A stretch of 64,000 nt of DNA from Diploptera punctata (GCA_030220185.1 JASPKZ010004203.1:1-64000), one strand, 5' to 3'. Shown: positions 42,034-53,826, counted from the first letter of the stretch. Made by a program: numbers and translations. Notes: generated by a model from the letters alone, not told the origin.

Positions 42034-42331
42034 GTAAAGTGATACCAGTACAGGCCTCAGGAGACCCTTGAGGTAGTAGGAGTTTAAGGCTCCCACTTTT
42101 TCTAGACAATCGGCACTTGATGTCAGCCGGGTTGTCAGCCCTCCGTGACGGCCGCCTTTACCCCCAGAACAAGCATCTGGTACTCATTCCCGTTAGAGGC
42201 TGAGTCGACCCCAGGACCATAGTGCCGCCAGAAGGTTTGGGTCAATTTAAAAATCCTGACCCCACGGGACTCGAACCGTCGACCTTCCGGCTGTAGCGCA
42301 GTGCCTTAACCACTACGCTACGGCGCGTCCC
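42034..42331 (-). mobile_element. SINE D, full length
   Basis: Reverse-complemented it runs GGGACGCGCCGTAGCGTAG, GTGGTTAAGGCACTGCGC and CGGTTCGAGTCCC. The complete body follows, down to TACTGGTATCACTTTAC. I did not find a convincing TSD. Confidence 0.88.
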
Positions 42332-42339
42332 TGCTACAT

Positions 42340-44060
42340 ACTCTAAATGCCATCCGCTTTTAAAGTAATCTTCATCAAAACAAAACCATGTGACCTGTTC
42401 GCTTTTCATTGGTTATGAACACCGACATACGATGTAGAAGCAATAAGTACGCGAAAATGTATTTCCTTTCATTAAATTAAAAATATGTCCTCTGAATATA
42501 CTTGTTATTCTTCGTGAATAAAAATAATGATATTCAAAACAGAAAATATTCTAAAATATACCAAATCAGTAATTACAACTTAAAATAGTTTATTAGATAT
42601 GGATGATGTATTTGAGTCATGCATCAGTCGATTCTGATGCAACAAAATGGATGAAAGTATTGAGTCTTCTGTTGCTGTGTCGCCATCTAAATTTTTAAAA
42701 CACAAGTTTGGCAAACCTTTGACTAGTGGTCAAAAACAGTTATTTTAGATGTATTTCTCAAGATCAGTGAAAAATCTCACCAGCTTTCTTGTAAACTACT
42801 CCTTCAACGATCACATGACTTATATACTTCACATGTGCTCCCTGTCAATGTGACAGTAATTGTGGCACGGATAGCGGATAGATACAATTGGCGTTTGTTC
42901 ATGTTAGGATCACTCTTGTAGCGGATAAGGTATATGTTGGCTGCACTGGAACACGTATTTATTGATGCATAGAATATTCGTTGAAATCACGACTTCATGT
43001 AGTTAAATATCACAAAAATATATATTGAAATAATCGTTAGAAAAAATGTAACAATAATTGTAAATGGTGAGAAATAATTTGAGAAATGAAACCCTAAGAA
43101 TAAAATTTGACAGGAGTTTATGAAAGAATTAAAAAAAGTCGCGTCACAGGTTGTAAAGTTTAGTCGAACCTTTCTTATATGAGGGTTCCTTAAAAGGCAA
43201 TTGACAGTAAAGAATACATATTGCGATGTAGATAATACATTTAGAGGGAGAAAGCCAAGAATAACACAAAGAAATATCTGTCTGAATTTTTAGCTGGAAA
43301 GACGAGAGTATAAAAGTAAGGAATAAAAGAAACAAAGGGAAAAAATATCAATATGGACAAGGCGCGTTACATCTCTATAACACTTGTGCCGCTAAACCAA
43401 TTGCCACGCGCGCAATGTTGGGGATTCCCCTCTCGTCCACTATGTAATCACATCGTCCGGCTAGTTACCGGTCAGGCTACTGTCTAGCATTCCAATGTCT
43501 CTGCTCTCCGCGAGAATTCCCTGAAAGAATGTTGAATTACACCGATAATAACAAGAGTGGCTTCTACAAGATATCTGTTCTTGACAATTCTTATTGCAAG
43601 TTCAACGTAATGTAATGAATTAAAGTACTGAATTAGTGTGATTGTGGCAATATTTATATTTTGATAGGACAGATCCTTCACCGAGAATTTAACATTATTC
43701 TCTGTGTTCTAGTTTCCTATTTTTGTCTTATGATTTTATACATTTTTAGGAACTCTTAACATCTATTATATTCTTCTCCGGATATTTATCCCATCCACCA
43801 TTCCTTGCATACTTTAACGGCCGTTTTCTTCTTATTCAGTGGCCCAACGAGTTTCTTCTGTTTTTTGCCATTTACATTAGCATTTTTGAAAATTCGTATT
43901 TCGTGTTTATAATGCTACTAAGATACGTGTTTAAGTGCGGAAGATCTACCTTGAATTACGTGTACCTCTTTATCTCGCTTGCCCCTTAAGAACATAATAT
44001 GTTTGTGTTGAAAACTTAAATTATATCTTGGATTTCACAATAAATAAATGACTATCTCCG
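42340..44060. other. No gene recognised
   Basis: A short frame at 42647-42748 (begins MDESIESS, contains FGKPLTSGQKQLF and stops) is noted under findings. 43030-43110 resembles 1265-1350. The rest is AT-rich and unassigned. Confidence 0.35.
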
Positions 44061-44067
44061 CTTTTAT

Positions 44068-44335
44068 CGGCCGCGGTGGACTAGTGGTTATGCTCCTTTA
44101 CTCTGGTCCCGAGGGTCGCGGGTTCAAATCCGACCGGGGCAGATGGATTTTTTTTTTTAGGATGGAAAAATCCAAGAAGCAAGTCTTCCGGTAGCAACTT
44201 TAAGCCGGGGTTCTCGAGTCTGAAGATTTTCAGGCTCGTATAAGATCCTTAAGCCTAAATAAAAAAGCCTCTATGCAAAATTTTCCGACCTCAACGTCCT
44301 AGTAATACCTTAGTTACCCGTTAGATGTCTCATTT
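44068..44335 (+). mobile_element. SINE E, tRNA-derived
   Basis: The head has GGTGGACTAGTGGTTATGC (A-box) and CGCGGGTTCAAATCCGACC (B-box). It passes into a T-run and a body with CCGGTAGCAACTTTAAGCCG and GGCTCGTATAAGATCC. It is the only copy of this family here. TATCTCCGCTTTTA just before it also occurs inside the foldback at 44388. Confidence 0.6.
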
Positions 44336-44387
44336 AGTCGGTGTGTTGACCGCATGCAATTTGTGACATCTATGAGCAATAAGGTAA

Positions 44388-44678
44388 CTAAAAATTAACT
44401 TGGTCAAGTAACTCCTAACAAAGGAAATACTATAGCTCAACAATTGGCTATGCCATTATAGATTATATTTTATATCTCCGCTTTTACTCTAGATACAACA
44501 ATTAAATTTATACTAAATTTAAAAAATATATAGTATAAATTTAATTGTTGTATCATGTGTAAAAGCGGAGATATAAAATATAATATTTAATGACATAGCC
44601 AATTGTTGAGCCATAGTCTTTCCTTTGTTAGGAGTTACTTTCCTTTGTTAGGAGTTACTTGACCAAGTTAATTTTTAG
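44388..44678. repeat. Foldback element, ~140 bp arms
   Basis: The left arm (CTAAAAATTAACTTGGTCAA ... CCGCTTTTACTC) is repeated inverted to 44678, with a short centre near 44527. The right arm has an extra exact 20 bp direct repeat (TCCTTTGTTAGGAGTTACTT at 44621 and 44641). No coding sense. The LINE B fragment begins right after it. Confidence 0.88.
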
Positions 44679-44945
44679 GCTGGCCAAGAATGGATCGGTT
44701 AAAGAATGAATATATAAGAACAGAGTTAAACATATATCCATTAAATGATAGAATCAAAGGATGTAGAGAAAAATGGTTTAGATATGTAGAAAGAATGAAC
44801 GTAACAAGATTACCAAAAGCAGCATTTAACTACAAGCCGAGAGGTTCAAGGAATATAGGAAGGCCAGTCAAAAGATGGACAGAACAACTGTGAGGCGGAA
44901 CAGACATTTTGCCTAGCCCGTGAAGTGAAGAAGAAGATGAAAACT
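44679..44945 (+). mobile_element. LINE B C-terminus and (GAA)n tail
   Basis: A frame reads MDRLKNEYIRTELNIYPLND, REKWFRYVERMNVTRLPKAA, FNYKPRGSRN, IGRPVKRWTEQL. It is followed by a stop and GTGAAGAAGAAGATG. It starts at the foldback edge. Confidence 0.8.
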
Positions 44946-45240
44946 ATATTTTAAATAATGTTTCCTGTGTAATATAACATTTCATAGAGTTAATGTTATT
45001 GGTTTGCCTTTTTACAACATTTGAAAAGTTATTGTGTAAATAATAATAATTTTATCTTATTAGACACACTCTTCAGAAAATCAATAAACCATTAATTACA
45101 ATGTGATCTATAAATTGTTATTGTATTGTACACTCGTGGTTTGATATGTTGGAGCAAATATTTTATGATGAAAAGATTTAAAAACAAATTTTAAGTTATA
45201 CACCGTTACTATCTAATAGACACCGAATATTACCATGACC
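44946..45240. other. No gene or repeat recognised
   Basis: AT-rich gap ending in a (TA)n run. Confidence 0.35.
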
Positions 45241-45266
45241 AATATATATATATATATATATATATA

Positions 45267-46325
45267 ACTCACTGGCACTATCGAACCCGTAGGCACACAT
45301 CCCTCTCCTGAGCTAATGATTTCCAATCATGCCCTGTATAATCCACTTCCTTCAAATCATGGTTAATGTTACTCTCCAACCTCATTTTGGTCTACCAACT
45401 GGACGTTTTCTCACTGGTTTTCCTATAAGAAGCTTCCATGTCCCTCTTTCATTCCCCACTCTTGCCACATGTCCTGCCCATCACAGCCTACTAGACTTAA
45501 CTCTTCTTATTAAATCTTCTTCTTCTTCCTTCCAAGTATTAGGCCAAGGCCTGTTACGATCCTATAGAAAATTTTCCCTCCAGCGTTTCATAGGACGGCC
45601 CAGTGATCTTTGTCCTCTTGGTATATAATTATAAACAGCTTTGGGGATCCGATTTGAACCCATTATTTCAAGATGGTGTTTCCAATTTAGTTGGTACTGT
45701 TTAATATGTTCCAAAATTGGCGTAGTCTTCAATTCTTTTAAGATATCGGTGTTCCTTTTCCGATCCCATCTGGTGTAACCCGCTGTTCTGCGCATGAATC
45801 TCATTTCACAAGCTGTTATTCTGCTTTCATGTTGTCTTTTTAGTGTCCATGCTTCACTACCATAGGTCAACACTGGTCTAGTTATATAACACCGTAATCT
45901 GGTGTTTTTTTTTTGTACAAGGGATGGTTTCATAACTTGATTAATAATTCCTAAACTTTTATTATAACTAGTAATTTTTCCAGGGATATCCTTTTCATCC
46001 CAGATAGAGAGATAATATCCAAGATATTTAAATTGATTAGATCTCTCTAAAATTTTATTCTGGAGACAGATTTTACTTTGCATGGGGTCCTTCCAATAAA
46101 ATGCCATAATTTTAGTTTTGTTAATTGATATTTCCATATTAAATTTGGCACCTATTTTTTGTAAATTATAAATTGATCGTTGCAAATCATTAAATCTGGC
46201 TTCCTATAAGCATCATGTAACTCGCTGATATGTTGTCTTCTCCATTCTCCTGTCTATTCATCTCTCTTCGATCCAAAACGTTTGTGAGAACTTTATTCTC
46301 AAATAAATGGATGCAAATTCCTACT
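45267..46325 (-). mobile_element. LINE A interrupted by LINE B
   Basis: LINE A 3' end (45267-45514) and its upstream part (46198-46325, with CTCTTCGATCCAAAACG and GAACTTTATTCTCAAATAAA on the + strand) are one copy. The insertion is marked by ATTAAATCT at 45506-45514 and again at 46188-46196, next to GGCTTCCTATA, where intact LINE A reads ATTATATCTGGCTTCC. Confidence 0.85.
45515..46187 (-). mobile_element. LINE B inserted in LINE A, 9 bp TSD
   Basis: A 207-codon minus-strand frame reads MEISINKTKIMAFYW, NQFKYLGYYLSIWDEKDI, RPVLTYGSEAWTLKRQHES, MRFMRRTAGYTRWDRKRN, YQLNWKHHLEIMGSNRIP, GRPMKRWRENFL and then the (GAA)n tail. It is the longest unbroken LINE frame in the window. It is 5'-truncated, beginning after the RT catalytic box. 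Confidence 0.88.
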
Positions 46326-46779
46326 TCTGCATTACTATAATCTTCTAGTCAACGACAATATCCCCTGGATTTCCCAATCTATCATTCTGCATTTTTTTTT
46401 ATTTATTGTAGCTGATTTTATTGGATTGTGATTTCCCTAAAAGTGAAAGATGGGATGAAGGTACATCTAGTGAGCAATTCTATATAGCCTAATATAGGTG
46501 ACAAAACACATTAGGCAGAAGTGATGAACCCGCATACAGACGGCTGTACCATCGATTGCACGCAGCCCCTTATATTCCGCATCCCGCTCCACACTAGTAC
46601 GTGATCTAAATCCCAGAAGAAACAGTGCTAAAAACTTTTCTTTTCGTTTGTGCATCATATTTAGTGACACGTACAAAAGCTTACTTAAAATAATTCAGCT
46701 TTCACAATGTGTAGAAAAATTGATTACCCACTGTAATGCTATAAAAATGTGTTAACAGACAGAAAATGTAGCATGTTTT
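46326..46779. other. No gene or repeat recognised
   Basis: Nothing supported. Confidence 0.35.
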
Positions 46780-47640
46780 ATGACTGTGAGCTACATGATC
46801 TTTATAGGAAACCAGATATAATTTTGTTTTATAGCAGTGTAGAAAAAGCCCAGTAGGTATCCAAGAATGAAGTGAGCAAGTAACATTAACTACGATTGAG
46901 GGAGTTAAACTAAAAATACATAAAACCATTATTCTACTAGTTATATTATATGGATGCGAAATATGGATTCTTACTTTTAATGTTATGGTTTTTTTTTAGT
47001 GTATAACGCTATTGTGTTATTATTTAATTGTAATATTATTGCGTTTTCTTTATGTAATTGTAATGTTATTGCTTTTTTTTTGTTGTTTATTTTTCTTCAC
47101 ACTAGTAGCAATTATTACTTTATTGTAACGGACTGTCAACAGCACGTACGGCTTACTGCCCGTGCGACCCATATTTGTAAATAATATTGTAAATATCTTA
47201 CTTTTTGTCTAATAAAGTCCTACTACTACTACTACTTTAAGGGAGGAAAGAAGATTACGAGTATTTGAGAATAAAGTTCTTAGAAACATTTTTGGGCCAA
47301 AAAGAGATGGACAGGTGAATGAAGTAAACTACATAATAGTGAGGTACATGCCAGGTATAGGAAGCCAGATATAATAAGAAGAGTTAAGTCTCGTAGACTA
47401 CGATGGTCAGGACATGTGGCACGTATGGGAGTTGAAAGAGGTGCATGGAAGCTTCTTGTAGAAAAACCAAAGGGAAAACTCCCAGTTGGTAGAACATGAA
47501 TGAGGTGGGAGAATAACATCCATGATTTGAGGGAAGTAGATTATACATGAGATGATTGAAAAACATTAGATCAGGATAGGGATGTATGGAGAACTTATGT
47601 CCGCGCGGCCGTGAACCTATGGATTCGATAGAGCCAGTAA
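46780..47640 (+). mobile_element. LINE A interrupted by LINE H 3' UTR
   Basis: A rearranged LINE A (46780-46978, ending GGATGCGAAATATGGATTC then TTACTTT) continues at about 47237 with TTTAAGGGAGGAAAGAAG, GPKRDGQV-like residues and the C-terminus. It ends at GCCGTGAACCTATGGATTCG. Between 46780 and 46930 the order of LINE A segments is scrambled. Confidence 0.75.
46979..47236 (+). mobile_element. LINE H 3' UTR fragment with (CTA)n tail
   Basis: One to two minisatellite units (AGTGTATAACGCTATTGTG, TTTATGTAATTGTAATGTTA) are followed by the conserved CAGCACGTACGGCTTACTGC and CCGTGCGACCC, then CTAATAAAGTCC(TAC)n. It is the inverted relative of 21425-21900. The tail ends inside LINE A, and TACTTT appears on both sides as a short TSD. 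Confidence 0.8.
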
Positions 47641-49020
47641 GTTAGTTATGATTGAGGGAGATTAATTATATAGGGAATGATTGCAAAAGTTAGCCTAGTC
47701 TATGGACGTAGAAATCAAATTGTTACACGAGCCAAATGAGGTAAATTTAGAGCAATTCGGTAGTATTAGACGGGAAACAACCAGGTTACTAAAGAGTAAA
47801 GAAGAGGAAATATTTGAGAGAGAAAATTAAAGATCTTGAAATGAATGTCAAAAATAGGAACATTAGAGAATTATATAGGGAATTAGGATAGAGAAGAAAG
47901 GGTTTCAGGCTAGAACAAACATAATTCGGAATGAAAATTGGCATATAATTGCAGATTCCAAGAGTAGATTAAATAGATGGGAAAATTACTTTAATCAGCT
48001 ATTAAATGTACCCACAGAAAAGGATATTGAAGAGAATAACTTACAGACAGCACAAGTGCTAGGCGCAGAACCAAGTGCATTAGAGGTTGAAATGGCGATT
48101 GAAAAATTGAAGATGTATAAAGCATCAGGTTCAGATGAGATCACAGCACTGCTAAAATCAGGGGGAGAAAAATTGATGGACATGATACGCCGGTTGCTTA
48201 ATATGATTTGGGAAAAATAATTTCTTCCAGATGAATGGAAAGAATCGATTATCGTACCAATTTATAAGAAAGAGATAAAACTGATTGCAACAACTACAGA
48301 AACATCTAATTATTTTCAACTTCGTTCTAAATTCTAACAAACATATTAGTAAGCAGACTTACTCCTTATATTGATGACATTCTAAGAGCCCATCAATGTG
48401 GAAATCAAACATAGGTTCAATTCTGGAAATGCGTATTATGCATAACAGAGACTCTTGACGTCCCAACTCCTTTCAAAAACGGTAAACTGAAAATATGTAA
48501 AACTGTTAATTTGCCAGTTATTTTATATGGATGCGAAACATGGGCTCTTACTTTAAGGGAGGGACGGAGATTGCAAGTATTTGATAATAAAGTTCTTAGA
48601 AAAATTTTTGGACCAAAGAGAGATGAACAGACAGGTGAATGGAGAAGATTATATAACAGTGAACTACATGGTCTTTATAGGAAGCCAGTTATAATAAGAA
48701 CAGTTAAGTATCGTAGACCGCGATTGGCAGGAAATGTGGCACGAATGGGGAATGAAAGACGTGCATGGAAGCTTCTTGTAGGAAAACCAGAGGGAAAACG
48801 CCTAGTTGGTAGACCAAAAATGAGGTGGGAGAATAACTAACTATGATTTGAGGGAAGTAGGTTATACAGGGGATGATTGGGAAATATTAGCTCAGGATAG
48901 GGATGTATGGAGAGCTTATGTGCGCGCGGCCACGAAACGACGGTTTCGATAGTGTCAGTGAGTTAGTGAGTTAGTTAGTCTATGGACGTATGAAGAGATT
49001 ATATCCGCGGTTCGGTAGTG
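47641..49020 (+). mobile_element. Old LINE A 3' end hosting a younger LINE A
   Basis: 47641-47710 (ATGATTGAGGGAGATTAATT...) and 48991-49020 (GAAGAGATTATATCCGCGG) together make a diverged LINE A 3' end. A second LINE A lies between them. Confidence 0.7.
47696..48990 (+). mobile_element. LINE A, internally deleted, 15 bp TSD
   Basis: The insert 47711-48975 is flanked by exact TAGTCTATGGACGTA (47696-47710 and 48976-48990). It begins in the linker between endonuclease and RT, includes the RT N-terminal part (WKESIIVPIYKK, ALEVEMAIEKLKMYKASGSD) and then jumps at about 48408 past the catalytic box to RLQVFDNKVLRKIFGPKRD and the C-terminus. The final frame (48511-48840) reads GCETWALTLREGRRLQ, RLAGNVARMGNERRAWKLL and KRLVGRPKMRWENN. 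Confidence 0.88.
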
Positions 49021-49377
49021 TCTGTTGAATTGGGCATTCAAAATTATTCTCTTAGGCCTAAAATCTTTTAACGTGATATAACTAAGCACCTTTCAAGTAT
49101 AAAATCCTTGGAGTAAATGCAATCAAAATAGTTTGCATACTTTTGGTCATAAATGTATGATTTTGGTCAAAAAAAGAGGGTAATTTATTTGTAGATCTAC
49201 AAATTGGCCTGATTTTCACAAAGATCATTATGGACATTAAATTAAAAATATATAATTATATTATTGGTATAATGAGTAACAGCGCCCGAAATGTTACAAA
49301 TTCTCTTTGCGTAACATTATTTACAACCAAAAATTCATGATAAAATTCCGTTGAGATATTAGTCACAAAATTATAAT
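49021..49377. other. No gene or repeat recognised
   Basis: AT-rich gap. Confidence 0.35.
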
Positions 49378-50148
49378 ATCATCATCATCATCACTCCAGG
49401 AATTAGGCAATTGCCCGTTCCGACTTCATAATGCATCAGCCCAACGTCTTCCAACATCACGTCTTCCTCGTGCTTGATAATTTCTTGCTAACAATGGATA
49501 TCTCTCCTTACTCATTCCATCCATATGATCAATCCATTTCTGTCTGTAATTCGTGACCTTATCCAATACTTTCAATTCTTCTCTTATGTCCTCATTTCTT
49601 ATTCTATAAAGTCTTGTACATCCTTTTACTTGACTGAGGAACCTCATCTCCGCCGTCTGTATTCTATCCTTCTGTTTATTCATTGGAGCCCAAGTTTCAC
49701 ATCCATACAATATTGCGGGAACCGCCATAACATTATACATTTTTATCTTGGTTTCTTTTCTAATTTTATTTTTGAATGTTCTCTGTATTGTTCCACACAC
49801 CGTCTGAAATTTATTTATTTTGGAGTCAATATCTCTTTCCACATTGTAGCCAACAACACAGCCCAAATATTTGAAACTTGACACCTGTTCTATACTTTGA
49901 TTTTCTAAAATAATTTTGGATCTCACTGGATCTCTTCCTCTGAAAGCCATGGTCTTCGTTTTCCTTACAGAAATCTTTAGATCGTATAATTTACATATTT
50001 AATTTAATGCATGCATAGATTTCTGTAAGTCGTCTTCATTTTTCTGTATTATGATTACATCGTCAGCAAATAGAAGATTATTTATGCACACTTTATTATC
50101 TATTCTTATTCCTGGATTCACTAAAAATTTCCATTAATTTAAAATATC

Positions 50149-50188
<40 letters not shown>

Positions 50189-52499
50189 CAAAGTGGGTGA
50201 TAAACTACATCCTTGTCGTAATCCAGTATTTGTTTTGATTGTATCTGTTCTTTTGAAACGGTATCTATAATTATATTTGTGCCTTCATATAATTTCTTTA
50301 TTGTTTCAACAAGGCACAGCGGGTATCCTTTCATTCGTAATATTTCCCATAATTTTTGTCTGTTTACTCGATCGAAGGCCTTATCCAAATCTATAAATCC
50401 TATGTGAGTTTCTAAATTATGTTCTCTTCTCTTTTCTATGAGTTGTTTCAGTGTAAAGACATTGTCTATACATGACCTTCCCTTTCTGAATCCACTTTGA
50501 TTTTCATTGATTATTACTTATGTTATGTTTCTCAATCTATTATTTATTATTTTCGTATATATCTTGTAGCCAGTATTCATTAAGCTAATCCCTCTGTAAT
50601 TCTCGCAATTTCTTCGGTCTCCTCTTTTAAATATATTCTTCACAATTGCTGTTTTCCAAGTGGTTGGAATCCCATAGGTCTGCCAACATATATTAATTAG
50701 ATGAAGTATTCGTAGTTTACACAATATTCCACTATATTTGACTAACTCCATATTTATATTATCTAATCCTGTTGCTTTCCTATTCTTAGTGGTTTTCAGA
50801 GCCATTTCTAATTCATTTATGTCTATTACATCAATATTTTCTACTTTTATTGCTTCCTCGTTGTTCTCTTTTCCTTCAATTTCCTCCTTTTTCCAAAGTT
50901 TTTCATATTGTTGTATCCATTCTTGTTCTGGGATTCTATTCAATCTGGCAGAATCTTTCTCAGTCTGATTTAGATGTTTCACTAATTTATAACTTATTTA
51001 TTGTCTTCCATACATATCATGTTCTACTGAGCTTATAAATTTATCCCATGACTCCTGATGGGCTTTTCTTATAATGCTTTTAGCAATTCTCCTTTTCATT
51101 TTATATTCTTCGTAAGATTCTTCTGTTTTCAGTCGTAAGTATGTATGATATGCTTTTTGTTTTTTATTCACTGCATTTTGTATATTCGCATTCCAAGTTT
51201 TCAAGCCCTTCCTATTTCTTATTCTATTTTTCTTTCCTAATATCTCATTTGCTGTTTTATGTATTACATTTGATATATTTTCCCATTCAATATTTATATC
51301 TTCTGACGTCGCTATCTCTGATATATATTTATTCATTCTGCTTTCATAATGTTGTCTAATACTTTGATCTTGTAATAAATATACTTTATATACTTCTTTC
51401 TTGGTTTCTTTTGTTCTTTATGTTATTTTTCCGCCATTTAGCTATTATGTTTATTTTACTTATCACGAGATAGTGATCAGAGTATATATCGCTGCCTCTA
51501 TGTACTCTCACAATCTGTTACCAAGGCTCCAAGCTTGTTGTTTACGATTAAATAGTCAATTATTGATCTTGAGTTATACCTACTTCTTGCATATTTATGT
51601 ATGTCCTTTTTTTCGGAAATAGGTATTCATTATTTTTAATTGGTTATAGGTTGAAAACTGTCTCAATCCTGTCCATTATCATTTATTGTTGTTTCTCCAT
51701 TATATCCTTTTGCATTAGGTATAGGGACATTGCCTACTCTGGCATTTAAGTTTCCACTTATTATTAGATGATGATCTTTTGTATATTTATCAACTAATGT
51801 TTATATAGTGTTTTATAATATTTTTTGTTTCTTCTTTCTTACCTTCCTCTGGGGCATACACAGCAATTATCGTCATATATCCTCTTTCAATTTTAAATCT
51901 GGCTATCAGGATTCTTTCATTTATAAACTCATAGCTATTCAATTTGTTCTTCCATTTTCATCTATTAAAATTGCTACTCCACACTGCGCTCTTGTCTGTT
52001 CTACTCCGCTATACAGCATAGTATAGTGTCTTAAGTCCTTTGTTCCTTTTAGTTTATTTTTTGTTTCTGTTATTGTTGCTATATTTATTTCTTTTTTCTT
52101 TAATTCTCTTTCTAATTCTTCTTCTTTTGTATTTATTCCCCTTACGTTCCTAATTTCAAAATGTCCTTTATTCCAAATCGTATCCTTTTATCTTGCTTGG
52201 GTCGGTTCCTTTTATGACAATCCGGCTGATTTCCATGAAGTATCTCAGTAAGATGAATGTCTCCTGGAAGCGTTACGAGCGCTTCGCAGGACAAGGATGG
52301 AGGAAGGGTTGCTTCCTCTGAGCCTCCAAACATGCTCCTCTGGGTATCCACCCCCCAAAAGAGGGCTGCTTCTTCCGCTCTTCAAGCCCTACAAGTTTAG
52401 CTGTGATATTCCTTGTCGCCCTGTTGACCGTTGAAGATTTGACGAAGATTTGGCCGCCCAATATGGATACAGACGCCATTCCCTCGTTGTGAGCTATAC
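49378..52499 (-). mobile_element. LINE B, near full length (EN, RT and C-terminus), broken
   Basis: Reading the minus strand from 52480: a 5' part (MASVSILGGQIFV). Next is an APE endonuclease over about 52130-51400 with RNVRG, TKNKLKGT, SGVEQTRAQCGVAIL, YAP and GNLNARVG. After that come a linker with ATGLDNINMELVKYSG, the RT with NCENYRGISLMNTGYKIYTK, FDRVNRQKLWEI and LLFADDVIIIQ (catalytic FADD at about 50060-50080), and a C-terminus with VPAILYGCETWAPMNKQKD and MRFLSQVKGCTRL. The tail is (GAT)n. Frames are broken by stops and a TA expansion. This is the only copy here covering all domains. Confidence 0.9.
50150..50184. repeat. (TA)n expansion inside the LINE B RT
   Basis: The array falls exactly on the codons of the FNIYIDDIL motif. 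Read on the minus strand it gives repeated Ile-Tyr before DDILN. Confidence 0.85.
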
Positions 52500-52790
52500 A
52501 ATTATAAAATTGTCATCTTATAAGTCCGTTTCCTAAACCTTGTAAATATTTATTCTCTGTAGGCCTTTGGGGATTGGTCCCTTCATCAGCAGAAGGAGCA
52601 GGAAATAGATCTGTATTTACTGACCCTGAATACAATACTGGTCAAACTGTACCAATACTGTATTCAGAATCAGTAAATACAGACTTATCTCCTGCTCCTT
52701 CTGCTGATGATAGGACTAATCTCGAAAGGCCTACAGAGATTAATACTTCACAAGTTTGAAGAGACGGACCTATAAGACAATTTTATAATT
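52500..52790. repeat. Foldback element, ~145 bp arms
   Basis: AATTATAAAATTGTC at the left edge is matched by GACAATTTTATAATT at the right. Inside, TGTAGGCCTTT, ATCAGCAGAAGGAGCAGG and CTGTATTTACTGA all recur inverted. The centre is near 52645. It abuts the 5' end of LINE B. The readable frame across it is a palindrome effect. Confidence 0.9.
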
Positions 52791-53428
52791 TTAATTTTAT
52801 TTACAAACGTTTATACAATTTCATATATTTTGTTTCAATTTCATGCCAACAAGGCATGCAAAAATATCATCACAAAAAAAATTGTATAGTTTCATGACCT
52901 AAATATACTGTGTAAAACGCAAGGCCAGTGTTCATCGCCGGTATGAAGCAACGAGTGAAAAAAAAAATATATATATATCTACAATTTTTTGTAAAACATA
53001 TGTTTGGGACGTAATCTCTGTAAGGAATTTTGTTACATTTACCAGGAACAATACTTAAAATGCTCGCACTATGGAGACAGCATGATGCGAGTAGACTGTA
53101 CAATGTGGGAAGAAAGAGTGAATGCAGACATTTGAATTGCACGTGAAGTTACTGATTTGTTTACAACCTTCTCATTCAAATTGAAGTCGGTTCCACCGCC
53201 CTCTCGTAAAGTTTTACAGACTTTCGTAAACATTGGCATCTCCCCAGGCAAGTACCAGTTTAAAACAAAAGGATCTTAACGTATGAGTTTATTCCTCACA
53301 AATCTGAGTCATTCAGCTTAGATTGTTGACACACTTAAAGGTCTATACAATATCTAATGATTCCTTCATGGCAGTGTCGGAGTACAAACCTCATTATGGT
53401 ATATATACTCTGTAAATAAAAAAATGTC
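52791..53428. other. No gene or repeat recognised
   Basis: AT-rich, nothing supported. Confidence 0.35.
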
Positions 53429-53760
53429 CTCAACTTGTGTCCAACCCAGGGTCGGGTCGAGGGATGAGATGAGATGAAGCCCCTTATATAGAGGTCTGTG
53501 AATGACAAGGGTGCCGGCCGACCACGCCTGACGCACCATCACAGGGGCAGATGAACGAAATGAAACGAAATGGATGAGAAAATTACGAAAAAATGGTGGA
53601 ATGATATTGTGGCAGGGGTAAACAGGAGAAATCCGGAGAAACCCCTGCCCAAGCTCCGTTTCGTCCACCATGAAACCCACATAGAATGACCGATACTCGA
53701 TCTCGGGACCCCAGCGGTGAGAGGCGAGCGTCTAACCTCTTGCGCCACGGAGCCGCCTTA
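53429..53760 (-). mobile_element. SINE A, full length
   Basis: Reverse-complemented: GGCTCCGTGGCGCAAGAGG (A-box side), GGTCCCGAGATCGAGTATCG (B-box region), and the body with GGACGAAACGGAGC and GGCCGGCACCCTTGTCATTC. It is independent of the duplicated block at 2.0/10.0 kb. Confidence 0.85.
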
Positions 53761-53826
53761 CACTTCGTAACTATTAATGATTTATTATGTAATGATGATA
53801 GTGGTGATACTACTACTAGAACTAAT

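Noticed and set aside
52574..52759. 61-codon frame with TDPEYNTGQTV
   Set aside because: Lies across the centre of a palindrome, so both halves encode related strings by symmetry.
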